Assembly: GCF_004053875.1 (NCBI RefSeq) | Contig: NZ_SBIP01000003.1 | Span: forward strand, 620,001-684,000 | DNA: 64,000 bases | From: Neorhizobium lilium | Lineage (GTDB): Bacteria; Pseudomonadota; Alphaproteobacteria; Rhizobiales; Rhizobiaceae | Direction of reading: 5' to 3' | Part shown: positions 9,453 through 18,509 of the stretch, piece by piece | How the letters are laid out: each line of letters begins with the position of its first letter | How positions within the stretch are numbered: the stretch's first letter is position 1 | The notes under the pieces: model-generated | What the model was told of the DNA's origin: nothing | Database searches by the model: none | The model's input: only the letters and a program-made list of their open reading frames with translations | Made by a program: the position numbers and the translations under genes

Positions 9453-12400
9453 TCAGGCGGAGCGGATTGCCTCCAGCGCAGTCCGCAATTCCTCCAGTCC
9501 GTGCGGCTTGGGCAGAAGTGCCGTGCGCGACGCATCCTCCAGAAGAGGCCCCTGATCTGCACCTGTTGCGAACACGATGCCGATTTGCGGCCAGCGACGC
9601 CGAACCTCCCGGCAAAAGGCCTCGCCCGACATGCCCGGAAGTCCGAGATCCGAGACGAGAATGTCGATCCCGCCTTCTTCCAGTATCGATAGCGCTTCTT
9701 CCGCCGAGCCGGCTTCGATCACTTCGTAGTCGAGGTCTGACAGCATATCTGCGGTCGCCATTCGGATCAGGCTATTGTCCTCGACCAACAGCACACAAGA
9801 TCTTCCCGGATGAACGCGCTGCACGGGTTGCGGATCGGGGGCAATTATTGCCTGTGGCTCCTCCCGCCGCTCGACAGCGACCTTTACCTGTTTCTCGTTG
9901 TTCAGGACGTGACGGATCTTCAGGGCCAGCGCTTCGCGCGTATATGGCTTGGAGAGGAGCTGAACACCCGGATCGAGCCTGCCGCCATGGACGATCGAAT
10001 TTTCGGTATAGCCGGAGGTGAACAGCACGGCGAGACTCGGCATACGCTCCTTGGCCTTTCGCGCCAGCTCCGCGCTCTTCAGCGCGCCCGGCATGACGAC
10101 GTCGGTGAACAGCATGTCTATCGCCACGCCGCTTTCGATGATGTTCAGCGCTGCAGTGGCATCCGGCGCCTTTAGAACCCGGTAGCCGAGCTCCTGCAGC
10201 AGTTCGACCACGGTTGCGCGCACGCCCTCGTCATCCTCGGCAACGAGAATGGTTTCCTGCCCGCCCTCGACCGGCTGGTCGGCATGACTGACCTCAAGGT
10301 CTTCCTGCTGCATGGAACGGGGCAGGTAGATCTTCACGGTCGTACCGTGTCCGATCTCGCTATAGATTTTGACATGGCCGCCGGTCTGCTTGACGAAGCC
10401 ATAGACCATGGAAAGCCCAAGCCCGGTGCCCTTCCCCTCGGGCTTGGTGGTAAAGAAGGGCTCGAACACTTTCGCGACCAGCTCCGGCGGCATCCCCGTG
10501 CCGGTATCGGAGACGGAAAGCGCCACATATTGACCTGGTGCAACATCATCGTGAAGCCGGGCATAGGCATCGTCGATGTAAGCATTGCCGACCTCGATGG
10601 TCAGCTTGCCGAAGCCGTCCATGGCGTCGCGCGCATTGATGGCGAGGTTGAGAAGCGCGTTCTCGATCTGCATCGGATCGACCAGAGTGTTCCAGAGACC
10701 GCCGGAGACGATGGTTTCGACTTCGATGCCCTCGCCGATCGTGCGGCGGAGCATTTCGTCCATGCCGCGGATGAGGCGGCCGACATTGACGACCCGGGGA
10801 TCCAGCGCCTGCCGCCTGCCGAAAGCCAGCAGTTGCGCGGCAAGTTTCGCTCCGCGATCAACGCCTGCAAGGGCATTGGTGACCCTGCGCTGCGCCTTGT
10901 CGTTCCCGGCGACATCCTTTGCAAGGAGCTGGAGATTGCCGGCCACGACCTGCAGCAGATTGTTGAAATCATGCGCCACGCCGCCGGTGAGGTTGCCGAT
11001 CGCCTCCATTTTCTGTGCCTGCTGGAGAGCCATTTCCGTCGTGCGCAGGGCTTTTGCGGCCTCTCGCTCCTCCGTCACGTCACGACCGTTTGCGTGGATG
11101 AAACCGTCGTCCGGCACGGCTGTCCAGGAGATCGTGCGGTAGCTTCCATCCTTGGCGCGATACCGGTTCTCGAAGGAGAAAGTCGTCACTCCTTCGCTCA
11201 GCTTTTCGACCTCGGCCAAGGTGGCGGCCACGTCTTCCGGGTGGATAAGATCCATGAAGGAGCGACCAAGGAGATCGTCCTCCTCCCAGCCGAAGATCGT
11301 CTTCCAGGCAGGATTGACCGCAACGATCGCTGCTCCGAAATCGGCGACCAGCATGATGTCGGTCGACAGGCGCCACATCCGGTCCCGCTCTGCGGTTCGC
11401 TCGGCGACCCGATGTTCGAGCGTTCGGTTCAGCTCTTCGAGCTTGGCCCTGCTTTCCTGCTGTTCCTGAATGTCCGTATTCGTTCCGATCCAGCGCATGA
11501 TCCGGCCGGTCTCGTCCTTGATGGGAACGCCGCGCACGATGTGCCAGCGATAGGCGCCCGTCCTGTCGCGCAGGCGGTATTCCATCTGGTAGGTATCGCC
11601 TGCCGCAATGGCTTCGCTCCAGGCTTGCGAAGCTGCGGAGATATCTTCCGGATGGACGATCTGGATCCAGTTCTTTCCGTCGAGCGTGCCCTTTACAAGC
11701 CCCGAATATTCATAGGTCCTGTCATTGAACCACTCGTGATGGCCGTCCGGCCGAGCTGTCCAGACATGGTTCGGGATCGCCTGCGCCAAGGCCCTGAAAC
11801 GTGCCTCGCTCTCGCGGATCTCGCGCTGCGCTCTGCGCCGCTCGGTGATGTCCTGCACCACGCCAACGAACCGCACCGGATTGCCCTGTGCATCCCACTC
11901 GAACTCACCCCGGCGAGCGATGACCCGTTTCTGCCCGTCATCGGCACGGCGAATGCGGTACTCGACATTGAGCAGCGAGCTTCCTTTGCGGCGGCTTTCG
12001 ATCGTGGATGCGGTGTTGCGATCCTCCTCTTCCACCAGAGCCTCGATCCGCTCGATGGAGATGTCGCCACTCTCCGGCAGACCGTAGATCTTGCAGAATT
12101 CGGGGGTCGGATTGAGGACGTTGGTTGCCAGGTCCAGCGAGAACACGCCGACGCCGCCCGCCTCCTGTGCGCGTCTCAGGCTTGTCTCGGCCTCGGCCAA
12201 TGCCTGGGCCGCCAGGTGCTCCTCCGTGAGGTCCCGCAGCACCTTGACCAGCCCTGCCGGCTGTCCTGCCTCGTCCAGGAGCCGGCTGATGGAACCGCTG
12301 GCCCAGAACCGTTCACCGGTCTTTCGGATGTGCCAGCGATCATGATGCGCCGTTCCCAGCTGCCAGGCTGCATCCATGGCCTCTCGCGGCTTGTTGGATG

Positions 12401-13463
12401 CCGTATCTTCCGGCACGAACAGCATTTCCCAGGAGTGGCCGAGCGTTTCCTCCTGCGTCCAGCCGAAGATGCGGCGTGCGCCTTCGTTCCAGCGAAAGAT
12501 CTTGCCCTCCATATCCAGGGCGAGGATCGCATAGTCCGTGGCGCCGTCGAGGATCTGACGGCTTTGCCGTTCGCCGGCTCTCAGCGCCTCGTCCGCAACG
12601 ACCCGGTCGGTGACATCGGTGCCCTGAGCAAAGATGCCGATGACGCCGCCTTCCTCGTCGGAAATCGGCTGATAGACGAGATCGACATATTTGCGCTCTA
12701 CCGGAGCATCCTCGGACGCCCGCACATCGACAGCCATGGCGCGGCCCTCATAGGGCTTGCCGCTCCTGTAGACCTCGTCGAGCAGTTCGAAATAGCCCTG
12801 GCCGTGCAGGTCCGGCAGTGCCTCGCGCACCGTCAGCCCGACCAGATCGCGATCGCCGACCAGTTGCCGATAGGCGGCGTTGACGAGTTCGAAGACATGG
12901 TCCGGACCGCGCATCATCGCTACGAAACCCGGCGCCTGCTCGAACATGCGACGCAGGCGCCCCTGTTCGCCCTGCCGCCACCGCTCCGCCCTGACCTTGC
13001 CGGTTGTCTCGACCACGATCGCCATAACGCCGCAGGGCTTGCCGTTCTCGTCCATGACGGGCGAGTAATCGAGGTTCATGAAGACCTGTTCGGGCTGCCC
13101 GCTGCGATGAAGCGTCAGCTCCATGTCCTCATAGGCGAGCGTTCCGCCAGCGAGCACCACCTTCACGACATTGTCGTTGAAATCGGCAACTTCCGGCCAG
13201 CCTTCACGCACTTTGGAGCCGAGAAGTTGCGGGTGCCGTCCTCCGGCAAAGATGGAGTAGGCATCATTGTAGATCATGATGCCCTCCTCGCCCCACAGCG
13301 TGACGATGGGGACCGGCGACTGCAATATCGTCGTCGTCGTGATTTTCACGACCTGCGGCCATTGCTCCGGCGACCCCAGCGAGGTGGAGGCCCAGTCAAA
13401 ATTTCGGATCAGACGCGCAAGTTTGCCGTCATGGGAGAGGAAATTGAATGCGTCGGGATTCAT
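9453..13463 (-). CDS. Six-PAS hybrid sensor histidine kinase with two receiver domains
   Basis: Large cytosolic sensor of 1336 residues with no transmembrane segment. Six PAS/PAC units run roughly over residues 40-160, 170-290, 300-420, 430-545, 555-680 and 705-820, several ending in typical VxDITERRxAE linkers. The phospho-acceptor His is residue 831 in GGVAHDFNNLLQV. An HATPase_c domain follows (N box LNLAINARDAM, G boxes DTGTGMP and GKGTGLGLSM). Two receiver domains have acceptor Asp near 1121 (FTDVVMPG) and 1272 (SDLGLPG). This HWE-unlike, HisKA-type layout suggests a phosphorelay. No cognate regulator is beside it; the small receiver protein at 18.8 kb is a distant possibility only. Confidence 0.92.
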   Translation of the reverse strand: MNPDAFNFLSHDGKLARLIRNFDWASTSLGSPEQWPQVVKITTTTILQSPVPIVTLWGEEGIMIYNDAYSIFAGGRHPQLLGSKVREGWPEVADFNDNVVKVVLAGGTLAYEDMELTLHRSGQPEQVFMNLDYSPVMDENGKPCGVMAIVVETTGKVRAERWRQGEQGRLRRMFEQAPGFVAMMRGPDHVFELVNAAYRQLVGDRDLVGLTVREALPDLHGQGYFELLDEVYRSGKPYEGRAMAVDVRASEDAPVERKYVDLVYQPISDEEGGVIGIFAQGTDVTDRVVADEALRAGERQSRQILDGATDYAILALDMEGKIFRWNEGARRIFGWTQEETLGHSWEMLFVPEDTASNKPREAMDAAWQLGTAHHDRWHIRKTGERFWASGSISRLLDEAGQPAGLVKVLRDLTEEHLAAQALAEAETSLRRAQEAGGVGVFSLDLATNVLNPTPEFCKIYGLPESGDISIERIEALVEEEDRNTASTIESRRKGSSLLNVEYRIRRADDGQKRVIARRGEFEWDAQGNPVRFVGVVQDITERRRAQREIRESEARFRALAQAIPNHVWTARPDGHHEWFNDRTYEYSGLVKGTLDGKNWIQIVHPEDISAASQAWSEAIAAGDTYQMEYRLRDRTGAYRWHIVRGVPIKDETGRIMRWIGTNTDIQEQQESRAKLEELNRTLEHRVAERTAERDRMWRLSTDIMLVADFGAAIVAVNPAWKTIFGWEEDDLLGRSFMDLIHPEDVAATLAEVEKLSEGVTTFSFENRYRAKDGSYRTISWTAVPDDGFIHANGRDVTEEREAAKALRTTEMALQQAQKMEAIGNLTGGVAHDFNNLLQVVAGNLQLLAKDVAGNDKAQRRVTNALAGVDRGAKLAAQLLAFGRRQALDPRVVNVGRLIRGMDEMLRRTIGEGIEVETIVSGGLWNTLVDPMQIENALLNLAINARDAMDGFGKLTIEVGNAYIDDAYARLHDDVAPGQYVALSVSDTGTGMPPELVAKVFEPFFTTKPEGKGTGLGLSMVYGFVKQTGGHVKIYSEIGHGTTVKIYLPRSMQQEDLEVSHADQPVEGGQETILVAEDDEGVRATVVELLQELGYRVLKAPDATAALNIIESGVAIDMLFTDVVMPGALKSAELARKAKERMPSLAVLFTSGYTENSIVHGGRLDPGVQLLSKPYTREALALKIRHVLNNEKQVKVAVERREEPQAIIAPDPQPVQRVHPGRSCVLLVEDNSLIRMATADMLSDLDYEVIEAGSAEEALSILEEGGIDILVSDLGLPGMSGEAFCREVRRRWPQIGIVFATGADQGPLLEDASRTALLPKPHGLEELRTALEAIRSA

Positions 13464-13780
13464 GGCGGCCAGGGTTGATTACGCATCTTATTTAGTTGAG
13501 CTTGATGCCCAAGGAAAGGGTGGTTTACGCTGAAGATTAGAGCCGGTTAATGAATCTTCCGCGTGGCTCAGAAAGCCTCATGGCGCGTGCGCGACCTGCA
13601 CCTTTGTCAGGGCGGTCATACAGTGTCGAATGCCGCATTCCGGAAGACATCGCGGCTCGGCTGATGATATTCCTGTGCCTGACCATCGCTGCAGCTTGCC
13701 ATACTTTGGCGCCTCGGATCTGTTAGCTGGCTATCTTCCTCGGCAGTTCATCTGCCTGTCGCTCACCTCAAGAGAACCCC
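13464..13780. other. Intergenic region without a recognisable gene
   Basis: 317 bp between the divergent hybrid kinase and Na/Pi transporter genes. It must contain both promoters. I see no convincing frame, repeat or terminator. A CTCAAGAGAACC stretch just before 13781 may hold the transporter's ribosome-binding site. Confidence 0.5.
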
Positions 13781-15460
13781 ATGCCTGTGATCACTGCCCT
13801 CATTGCCTTGTCTGGCCATATAGCGCTTCTGCTATGGGGCACGCGCATGGTGCAGACGGGCATCCAGCGCGCCTTCGGCCCCAGTCTCCGCTCGTTTCTC
13901 GGCCGCACGCTCAGCAACCGCTTCAAGGCCTTTCTGGCCGGCCTGGGAGTGACCGCCATTCTCCAGAGCAGCACGGCGACCGGTCTGATGGCCTCGGGTT
14001 TCGCGGCCGGCGGGCTGGTCGATCTCGTTCCGGCGCTTGCAGTCATGCTTGGTGCCAATGTCGGCACGACGCTGATCGTGCAGGTGCTCTCGTTCGACGT
14101 CGCGGCTGTCTCGCCGGCGCTCATCCTGATCGGCGTTCTGATGTTCCGCCGCGCGCAGAACCCGCAGATCCACGACCTCGGCCGCGTCTTCATCGGCATC
14201 GGCTTCATGCTTCTCGCCCTGCATCAGCTTCTCGGCGTGCTCACGGAATACTCCGACACTGCAGCGTTCCAGGCGATCCTCGGCGCCATATCGCAGATGC
14301 CGGTGCTGAGCCTGCTGCTTGCGGCGGCCTTGACCTGGGCCGCCCATTCGAGCGTCGCCGTGGTGCTGCTGGTCATGTCGCTGGCCAGCAAGGGGCTGCT
14401 CGATCCCTATCAGGCCTTTGCGCTGACGCTTGGGGCAAACCTCGGCACGGCCATCAACCCTGTCGTCGAGGGACAGACCGGCCACGACCTTTCCGCCAAA
14501 CGGCTTCCCGTCGGCAATCTGGTCACCCGCATTCTCGGCATTACCGTGGTCTTTGCGCTTCTTGAGCCGATCACGGCCTGGATGACGGCCATAGACGACG
14601 ACGGCGCGCGGCTGGTGGCCAACTTCCATACGGCCTTCAACCTCGCGGTCGCGCTCGTCGTCATGCCGTTCCTGACACCCTTCGCCAATTTTCTGGTGCG
14701 GATGATGCCGCAAAGGCTGGACGAGACGGATCCGGGACACCCGCGCTACCTCGACCCATCCGCCAAGGAAACGCCCGTGGTTGCGCTGCAGGCCGCGGCG
14801 CGCGAGGTTCTGAGGCTGGTGGATGTGCTCGAGGACATGCTTGCGGGCACCAAGGCCGCCCTTTCCAGCACCGACCGGCGGGCGCTCTCGCTCCTGCGCC
14901 AGAAGGACAATATTCTCGACCGCCTGAACACGGCCGTGAAGCACTATCTCACCTCCATCGACCCGGAGGAACTCAGCGAGGCGGACCGGCAGCGGCTCAG
15001 CGAAATCCTGCTCTTCTCTACCGGGCTGGAACATGCTGGCGACGTGCTGGACCAGAACGTGCTGCCGCATCTGGCAAAGCGGCTTCGCAGGGGCTTTAAA
15101 TTCTCCGAGGAAGGGCAAAGGGAACTCGGCCGGCTGATCGACCGCCTCGGCTCCAATCTGAGGACGGCAGCTGCGCTCTTCATGTCCCAGGACGAGCGGG
15201 TGGCGCGTCTTCTCGCCGACGAGAAGATCGTCTTCCGCAAGGCCGAGCGCGAAGGAACGGACGAGCATTTCCGGCGCCTGCAGAAGGGCGACGTCGAAAC
15301 TGCCGAAAGCAGCTCGCTGCACCTGGACCTGTTGCGCGACCTCAAGCAGATCAATTCGCATCTCGTCGCCTCCACCGCCTATCCCGTTCTGGAGCGGCAG
15401 GGGGAGTTGCTGCAAAGCCGGATCTCGCAGCAGAACGGCGGACGGCCGGTCCTCAACTAG
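13781..15460 (+). CDS. Na+/phosphate cotransporter with PhoU-like domain
   Basis: NptA-like sodium-phosphate symporter family protein of 559 residues. The membrane half (about 1-320) has two inverted Na_Pi repeats, each with the signature loop: GVTAILQSSTATGLMASGF near residues 60-80, and TWAAHSSVAVVLLVMSLAS about 130 residues later. From about 340 onward the protein is soluble and helical with PhoU-like features (ALQAAAREVLRLVDVLEDML, LSEILLFSTGLEHAGDVLD). Such fusions are common in proteobacteria. It is convergent with the Nudix gene, and the two stop regions overlap by 8 bp. Phosphate uptake is inferred from the family. Confidence 0.9.
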   Translation: MPVITALIALSGHIALLLWGTRMVQTGIQRAFGPSLRSFLGRTLSNRFKAFLAGLGVTAILQSSTATGLMASGFAAGGLVDLVPALAVMLGANVGTTLIVQVLSFDVAAVSPALILIGVLMFRRAQNPQIHDLGRVFIGIGFMLLALHQLLGVLTEYSDTAAFQAILGAISQMPVLSLLLAAALTWAAHSSVAVVLLVMSLASKGLLDPYQAFALTLGANLGTAINPVVEGQTGHDLSAKRLPVGNLVTRILGITVVFALLEPITAWMTAIDDDGARLVANFHTAFNLAVALVVMPFLTPFANFLVRMMPQRLDETDPGHPRYLDPSAKETPVVALQAAAREVLRLVDVLEDMLAGTKAALSSTDRRALSLLRQKDNILDRLNTAVKHYLTSIDPEELSEADRQRLSEILLFSTGLEHAGDVLDQNVLPHLAKRLRRGFKFSEEGQRELGRLIDRLGSNLRTAAALFMSQDERVARLLADEKIVFRKAEREGTDEHFRRLQKGDVETAESSSLHLDLLRDLKQINSHLVASTAYPVLERQGELLQSRISQQNGGRPVLN

Positions 15461-16025
15461 ATCTGACGCGTTTTACAGGTTTCCGGCGAGTGGACCGGGA
15501 TGTTCTTCCGTGCGGCCTGAAATCCACCAGAAGCGATTTGAGCTCCACCTCGCGCACCCGCCGCGCCGCTTCGTCGGAGCTGACCCAGGCAAGAACCCGT
15601 TCGCCCTGCTCCTTGAAGTCGGTCTTGATTTCAGAGACCTCGATCTGAAACACGTCGACCACCACAGGCAAGACCTCACTATCGTCCAGCAGCTTCAAAT
15701 AGGTGTAGTGTCCAACCGGCTTCTTACGGACAGTGCCGAGGACGCCGGCTTCCTCCCAGGCCTCCGTGGCGGCCGCGGCGTAAGGGGTCTTGCGCTTCAT
15801 CGGCCAGCCCTTGGGGATGATCCAGCGGCCGCTGTCGCGGGAGGTTATCACAAGGATTTCGATCTCCGGGCCATCACCGATATAGCGGAAGCAAAGGGCG
15901 CCATACTGCTTGCGGAAGGCGCCGGCAAAAAGCTTGCCGGGAACTGCCGCCAATTGCTGCAACAAAGGCCGGGGCTTTTGCGACCGGGGCTTGGCACTTC
16001 TTTTCTTGTTCTTCTTATCGGCCAT
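15453..16025 (-). CDS. Nudix hydrolase, DIPP-like, with degenerate Nudix box
   Basis: Member of the rhizobial Nudix family related to diphosphoinositol-polyphosphate/Ap4A hydrolases, 190 residues from the ATG at 16025 (MADKKNKKRSAKPRS, a very basic head). The Nudix region around residue 85 reads IPKGWPMKRK...AAAATEAWEEAGV. The EExG core is kept, but the usual Arg of REUXEE is Thr and the Glu after G-x5 is Lys, so catalysis may be altered. The C-terminus is also basic. It overlaps the end of the Na/Pi transporter gene by 8 bp on the other strand. A paralogue lies at 51978-52541, upstream of another phosphate transporter. A longer in-frame start is possible. Confidence 0.82.
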   Translation of the reverse strand: MADKKNKKRSAKPRSQKPRPLLQQLAAVPGKLFAGAFRKQYGALCFRYIGDGPEIEILVITSRDSGRWIIPKGWPMKRKTPYAAAATEAWEEAGVLGTVRKKPVGHYTYLKLLDDSEVLPVVVDVFQIEVSEIKTDFKEQGERVLAWVSSDEAARRVREVELKSLLVDFRPHGRTSRSTRRKPVKRVRSS

Positions 16026-16248
16026 TGTCGATCTTGCGCGTTGCTGACTGCCCCTTGCCTGCATGACACATGTATAGCTGCTCAATGCAAGTATCAGGCC
16101 GGCTGTTGCGGGGTAGCCAGCATGGCAATACCGCCCTAAATGTGGTCGGAGCTGTCGAAACAGAGGCCATTCATGCCGCGCCCACATCACCATCAGAATT
16201 CCCAGCCGGGCTCGGTGGGGCCGTGACCTTATCGCCAGTGGTTCAGGC

Positions 16249-16872
16249 ATGATCGTCTTCCTGGATTTCGAAGCCTCATCGCTGCGCAAGGACAGCTACC
16301 CGATCGAAATCGCCTGGGTGTTCGAAGACGGGCGATCCACAACGCGACTGATCCGACCAACCCCGGAGTGGACGGACTGGTCCTACGAGGCGGAAAAGAT
16401 CCACGGCATCACTAGGGGTCTTCTGATGGCGCAGGGCATTGCGGTGGAGGACGTGGCCGAGGAAATGCTGCGGGAGCTTGCCGGACACGACCTGTTTGCC
16501 AGCGCGCCGTCCTGGGACGGCAAGTGGCTGAGCACGCTGTTGCGCGGCGCCGGTCATCCGAGGCATGCCCTTCGGCTGGCGAAGTCGGACGAAGCCTTTG
16601 CCACGGCAGCGCGGGACATCATGGGCGAAACCGTGCCGGATAAGGAGATCCGCCAGCTGGTCAGGGAGGTCATCGCCGCGACGGAACCTCCCGTGTCGCC
16701 TGCCCACCGCGCCCTGCCGGATGCGCAACTGGAACTGGAACGCTGGCAGAAGGTCCGGCGGGTGGCCGCCGAGCGAACCCAGGGCGGCCAAAGGCTAATG
16801 GCCCTTGCTCCAGACGGTCAGGCGATCTGCGGCAGCATGAAGCCCTCGAAGAAAGACGCCAACTCCTCATGA
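16249..16872 (+). CDS. DEDDh-type 3'-5' exonuclease family protein
   Basis: Predicted nuclease of the RNase T / DNA polymerase III epsilon fold, 207 residues. The catalytic set is visible: D6 and E8 in FLDFEASS, D90 in SAPSWDGKWL, and H153 with D158 in AHRALPDAQLE. Substrate cannot be told from sequence; related stand-alone proteins act on DNA or small RNAs. The last 55 bp overlap the end of a pseudogene on the opposite strand, and the C-terminus beyond about residue 185 (MKPSKKDANSS) is encoded by that overlapped stretch, so it may be a replaced tail created by the same deletion. Confidence 0.8.
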   Translation: MIVFLDFEASSLRKDSYPIEIAWVFEDGRSTTRLIRPTPEWTDWSYEAEKIHGITRGLLMAQGIAVEDVAEEMLRELAGHDLFASAPSWDGKWLSTLLRGAGHPRHALRLAKSDEAFATAARDIMGETVPDKEIRQLVREVIAATEPPVSPAHRALPDAQLELERWQKVRRVAAERTQGGQRLMALAPDGQAICGSMKPSKKDANSS

Positions 16873-17050
16873 GCATCGAGCGGCAGGACATGCGCCACAT
16901 ATTGGTCCGGCCGCACCACCACCATGCAACCCTGCTGCCGATCTATTCCGCGCATATCGAACATGTCCTTGCCGACTTCAAATCCGGGCAGAACATCTTC
17001 TCGTAGTCGATCAGGCCGCGCCACATACTTCAGATAACCGATGAAGGTCG
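16818..17050 (-). pseudogene. C-terminal remnant of a phenol-hydroxylase-like FAD monooxygenase
   Basis: About 75 residues of recognisable sequence, from FIGYLKYVARPDRL to the stop at 16818. They match the thioredoxin-like C-terminal domain of FAD aromatic hydroxylases (FDMRGIDRQQGCMVVVRPDQ, then AHVLPLDAHEELASFF). The FAD-binding and substrate domains, some 450 residues, are absent, and the frame upstream of about 17050 is unrelated. It abuts a MarR remnant on the other strand, so both lost their N-terminal halves in one event. Assignment rests on the pattern remembered for this domain. Confidence 0.6.
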
Positions 17051-17057
17051 AAGAACG

Positions 17058-17237
17058 CTTGAAGGCGTGTTGCCTGCAGTGGAAGCGGCTCAACAGGTGA
17101 TGCTGCGCGTCTTGACGCCGGAGGAGGCGGAAGAATTCCTGCGGCTTTTCCGCAAGGCCATCGGAGCCGAAGGCGAGGCTCGCGTAAAGGAATTTAAGCC
17201 GGCGACCACCGCAGGGCAGGCACCCTTACCTGGATGA
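17058..17237 (+). pseudogene. C-terminal remnant of a MarR-family regulator
   Basis: The frame from 17058 to the TGA at 17235-17237 encodes 59 residues (LEGVLPAVEAAQQVMLRVLT, then PEEAEEFLRLFRKAIGA). This matches the last helices of MarR proteins, where a TPEE-EF-LL-K pattern closes the dimerisation domain. The DNA-binding domain is missing and no start codon is suitably placed. It lies back to back with the monooxygenase remnant, reflecting a former divergent regulator-target pair. Confidence 0.6.
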
Positions 17238-17330
17238 ATGGCAGGAGATCACGTTTTAGGGAACGAAAACCATCCAGAACGATTGTTGCACCACACCGAA
17301 CCACTAACAACACTATCTAGGAGGCTCATC

Positions 17331-17408
17331 ATGGGACGCGGTATTCTTCTCTGGCTGCTTGGCATTCCCCTGCCGATTATCATTCTTCTCGTTCTCTTCA
17401 TGCGCTGA
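17331..17408 (+). CDS. 25-residue hydrophobic membrane peptide
   Basis: ATG at 17331 is preceded by a near-perfect AGGAGG ribosome-binding site. The product is almost a single transmembrane helix: MGRGILLWLLGIPLPIIILL, then VLFMR. It is followed after 12 bp by the next membrane-protein gene on the same strand. Similar tiny proteins starting MGRGILLWLLGIP are, from memory, common in Rhizobiaceae. Function unknown. Confidence 0.6.
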   Translation: MGRGILLWLLGIPLPIIILLVLFMR

Positions 17409-17420
17409 GGAGAACCCATC

Positions 17421-18329
17421 ATGGCGTTCACATCAACAAGCGGGACATCGGCCCTACCGGTCGAATCCTCCAAATCAGGCATAAGCTGGGGCCCTATCCT
17501 CGGCGGCGTGGCCTCGGCCATCGGCGTCACCCTGATCTTGGTCATGTTCGGTTCCGGCCTTGGCCTGACCATGATCTCGCCCTGGTCCGGCCAGAGCAGC
17601 TCGGCTGCCACCGTCGGCGTCAGCGCCGCGATCTGGCTGGTCGTGGTGCAGTGGCTTTCAGCGGCACTCGGCGGTTACATCACCGGTCGTCTGCGCACAA
17701 AATGGGCGGCAGTCCACACGGATGAGGTCTTTTTCCGCGACACGGCGCATGGCTTCGTGTCTTGGGCGATCGCAACCATCATCGTCGCCGGCTTCCTGAC
17801 CTCGTCGCTGACATCGCTTGCCGGTGCTGGCGCACAGGCAGTGGGATCGGTTGCGCAGACTGCCGGCATTGCCGGAACGACAGCCGCAGCTTCCTCCAGC
17901 GATTCCTCGTCGAGCAATCCCACCAGCTACTTTACCGACGCGCTTCTGCGCCCGCAGCAGATTTCTGCCCGCGCCGAAAGCGATAACGGTGCCGCCACTG
18001 CCGAGATCTCCAGCATCCTCGTGAACGGTGCTGCGGCCGGCGGTATTCCGGAAGACGACAAGGCCTATATGGCCGGCATTGTTGCCGCCCGGACAGGTCT
18101 TTCGCCGGAAGAATCGCGGGCCCGTGTCGATACCGTGCTGAAGCGTATCGACGATGCCAAGGTTGCCACACAGAAAGCAGCCGACGATGCCCGCAAGGCA
18201 GCTGCAACGACGGCTCTCATCGGCTCGCTGTCGCTTCTGGTCGGTGCCTTCGTTTCCTGTGCTGCCGCAGCTCTCGGTGGTCGCCAGCGGGACGAAGACG
18301 AAGACCTGATCGTAACCGGCCGGATCTAA
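17421..18329 (+). CDS. Conserved alphaproteobacterial membrane protein, unknown function
   Basis: 302 residues with a clear membrane organisation: hydrophobic segments near residues 25-50 (GPILGGVASAIGVTLILVMF), 65-95 (AAIWLVVVQWLSAALGGYI), 112-140 and 275-295. A Ser/Ala/Gly-rich and charged soluble stretch lies between about 150 and 270. The short GGYITGRLRTKW motif between helices is typical of this family, sometimes labelled PhnA-like in rhizobial genomes without functional support. GAGGAG precedes the ATG. It is probably co-transcribed with the 25-residue peptide gene and ends at a strong terminator. Confidence 0.75.
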   Translation: MAFTSTSGTSALPVESSKSGISWGPILGGVASAIGVTLILVMFGSGLGLTMISPWSGQSSSAATVGVSAAIWLVVVQWLSAALGGYITGRLRTKWAAVHTDEVFFRDTAHGFVSWAIATIIVAGFLTSSLTSLAGAGAQAVGSVAQTAGIAGTTAAASSSDSSSSNPTSYFTDALLRPQQISARAESDNGAATAEISSILVNGAAAGGIPEDDKAYMAGIVAARTGLSPEESRARVDTVLKRIDDAKVATQKAADDARKAAATTALIGSLSLLVGAFVSCAAAALGGRQRDEDEDLIVTGRI

Positions 18330-18344
18330 TCCAATATCGATAGG

Positions 18345-18371
18345 AAAGGGCGCCTCCGGCGCCCTTTTTTT
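18345..18371 (+). terminator. Rho-independent terminator
   Basis: AAAGGGCGCC (18345-18354) pairs with GGCGCCCTTT (18358-18367) over a 3-nt loop and runs into seven T residues, 16 bp after the membrane-protein stop. Confidence 0.9.
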
Positions 18372-18509
18372 GTGGCCGCTTGCTCTTGAGGACCTTTAAC
18401 GCCTCTTACCTCCGCCTTGGCCCTGATATCCGCTTGAGCGGATTGGAAAGCCACATCATAATGGATAGGCAACTGCTTGCGCAGTTCAGTCGACAATGAG
18501 GAGACAGCC

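Noticed and set aside
10284-13478. A 1064-codon plus-strand frame antisense to the hybrid histidine kinase
   Set aside because: It mirrors the kinase codons on the other strand, matches no family and is expected in high-GC genes lacking stops on the opposite strand.
13832-15415. A 527-codon minus-strand frame over the Na/Pi transporter gene
   Set aside because: Arg/Gln/His-rich shadow with no domain pattern; the plus-strand gene has clear family motifs.
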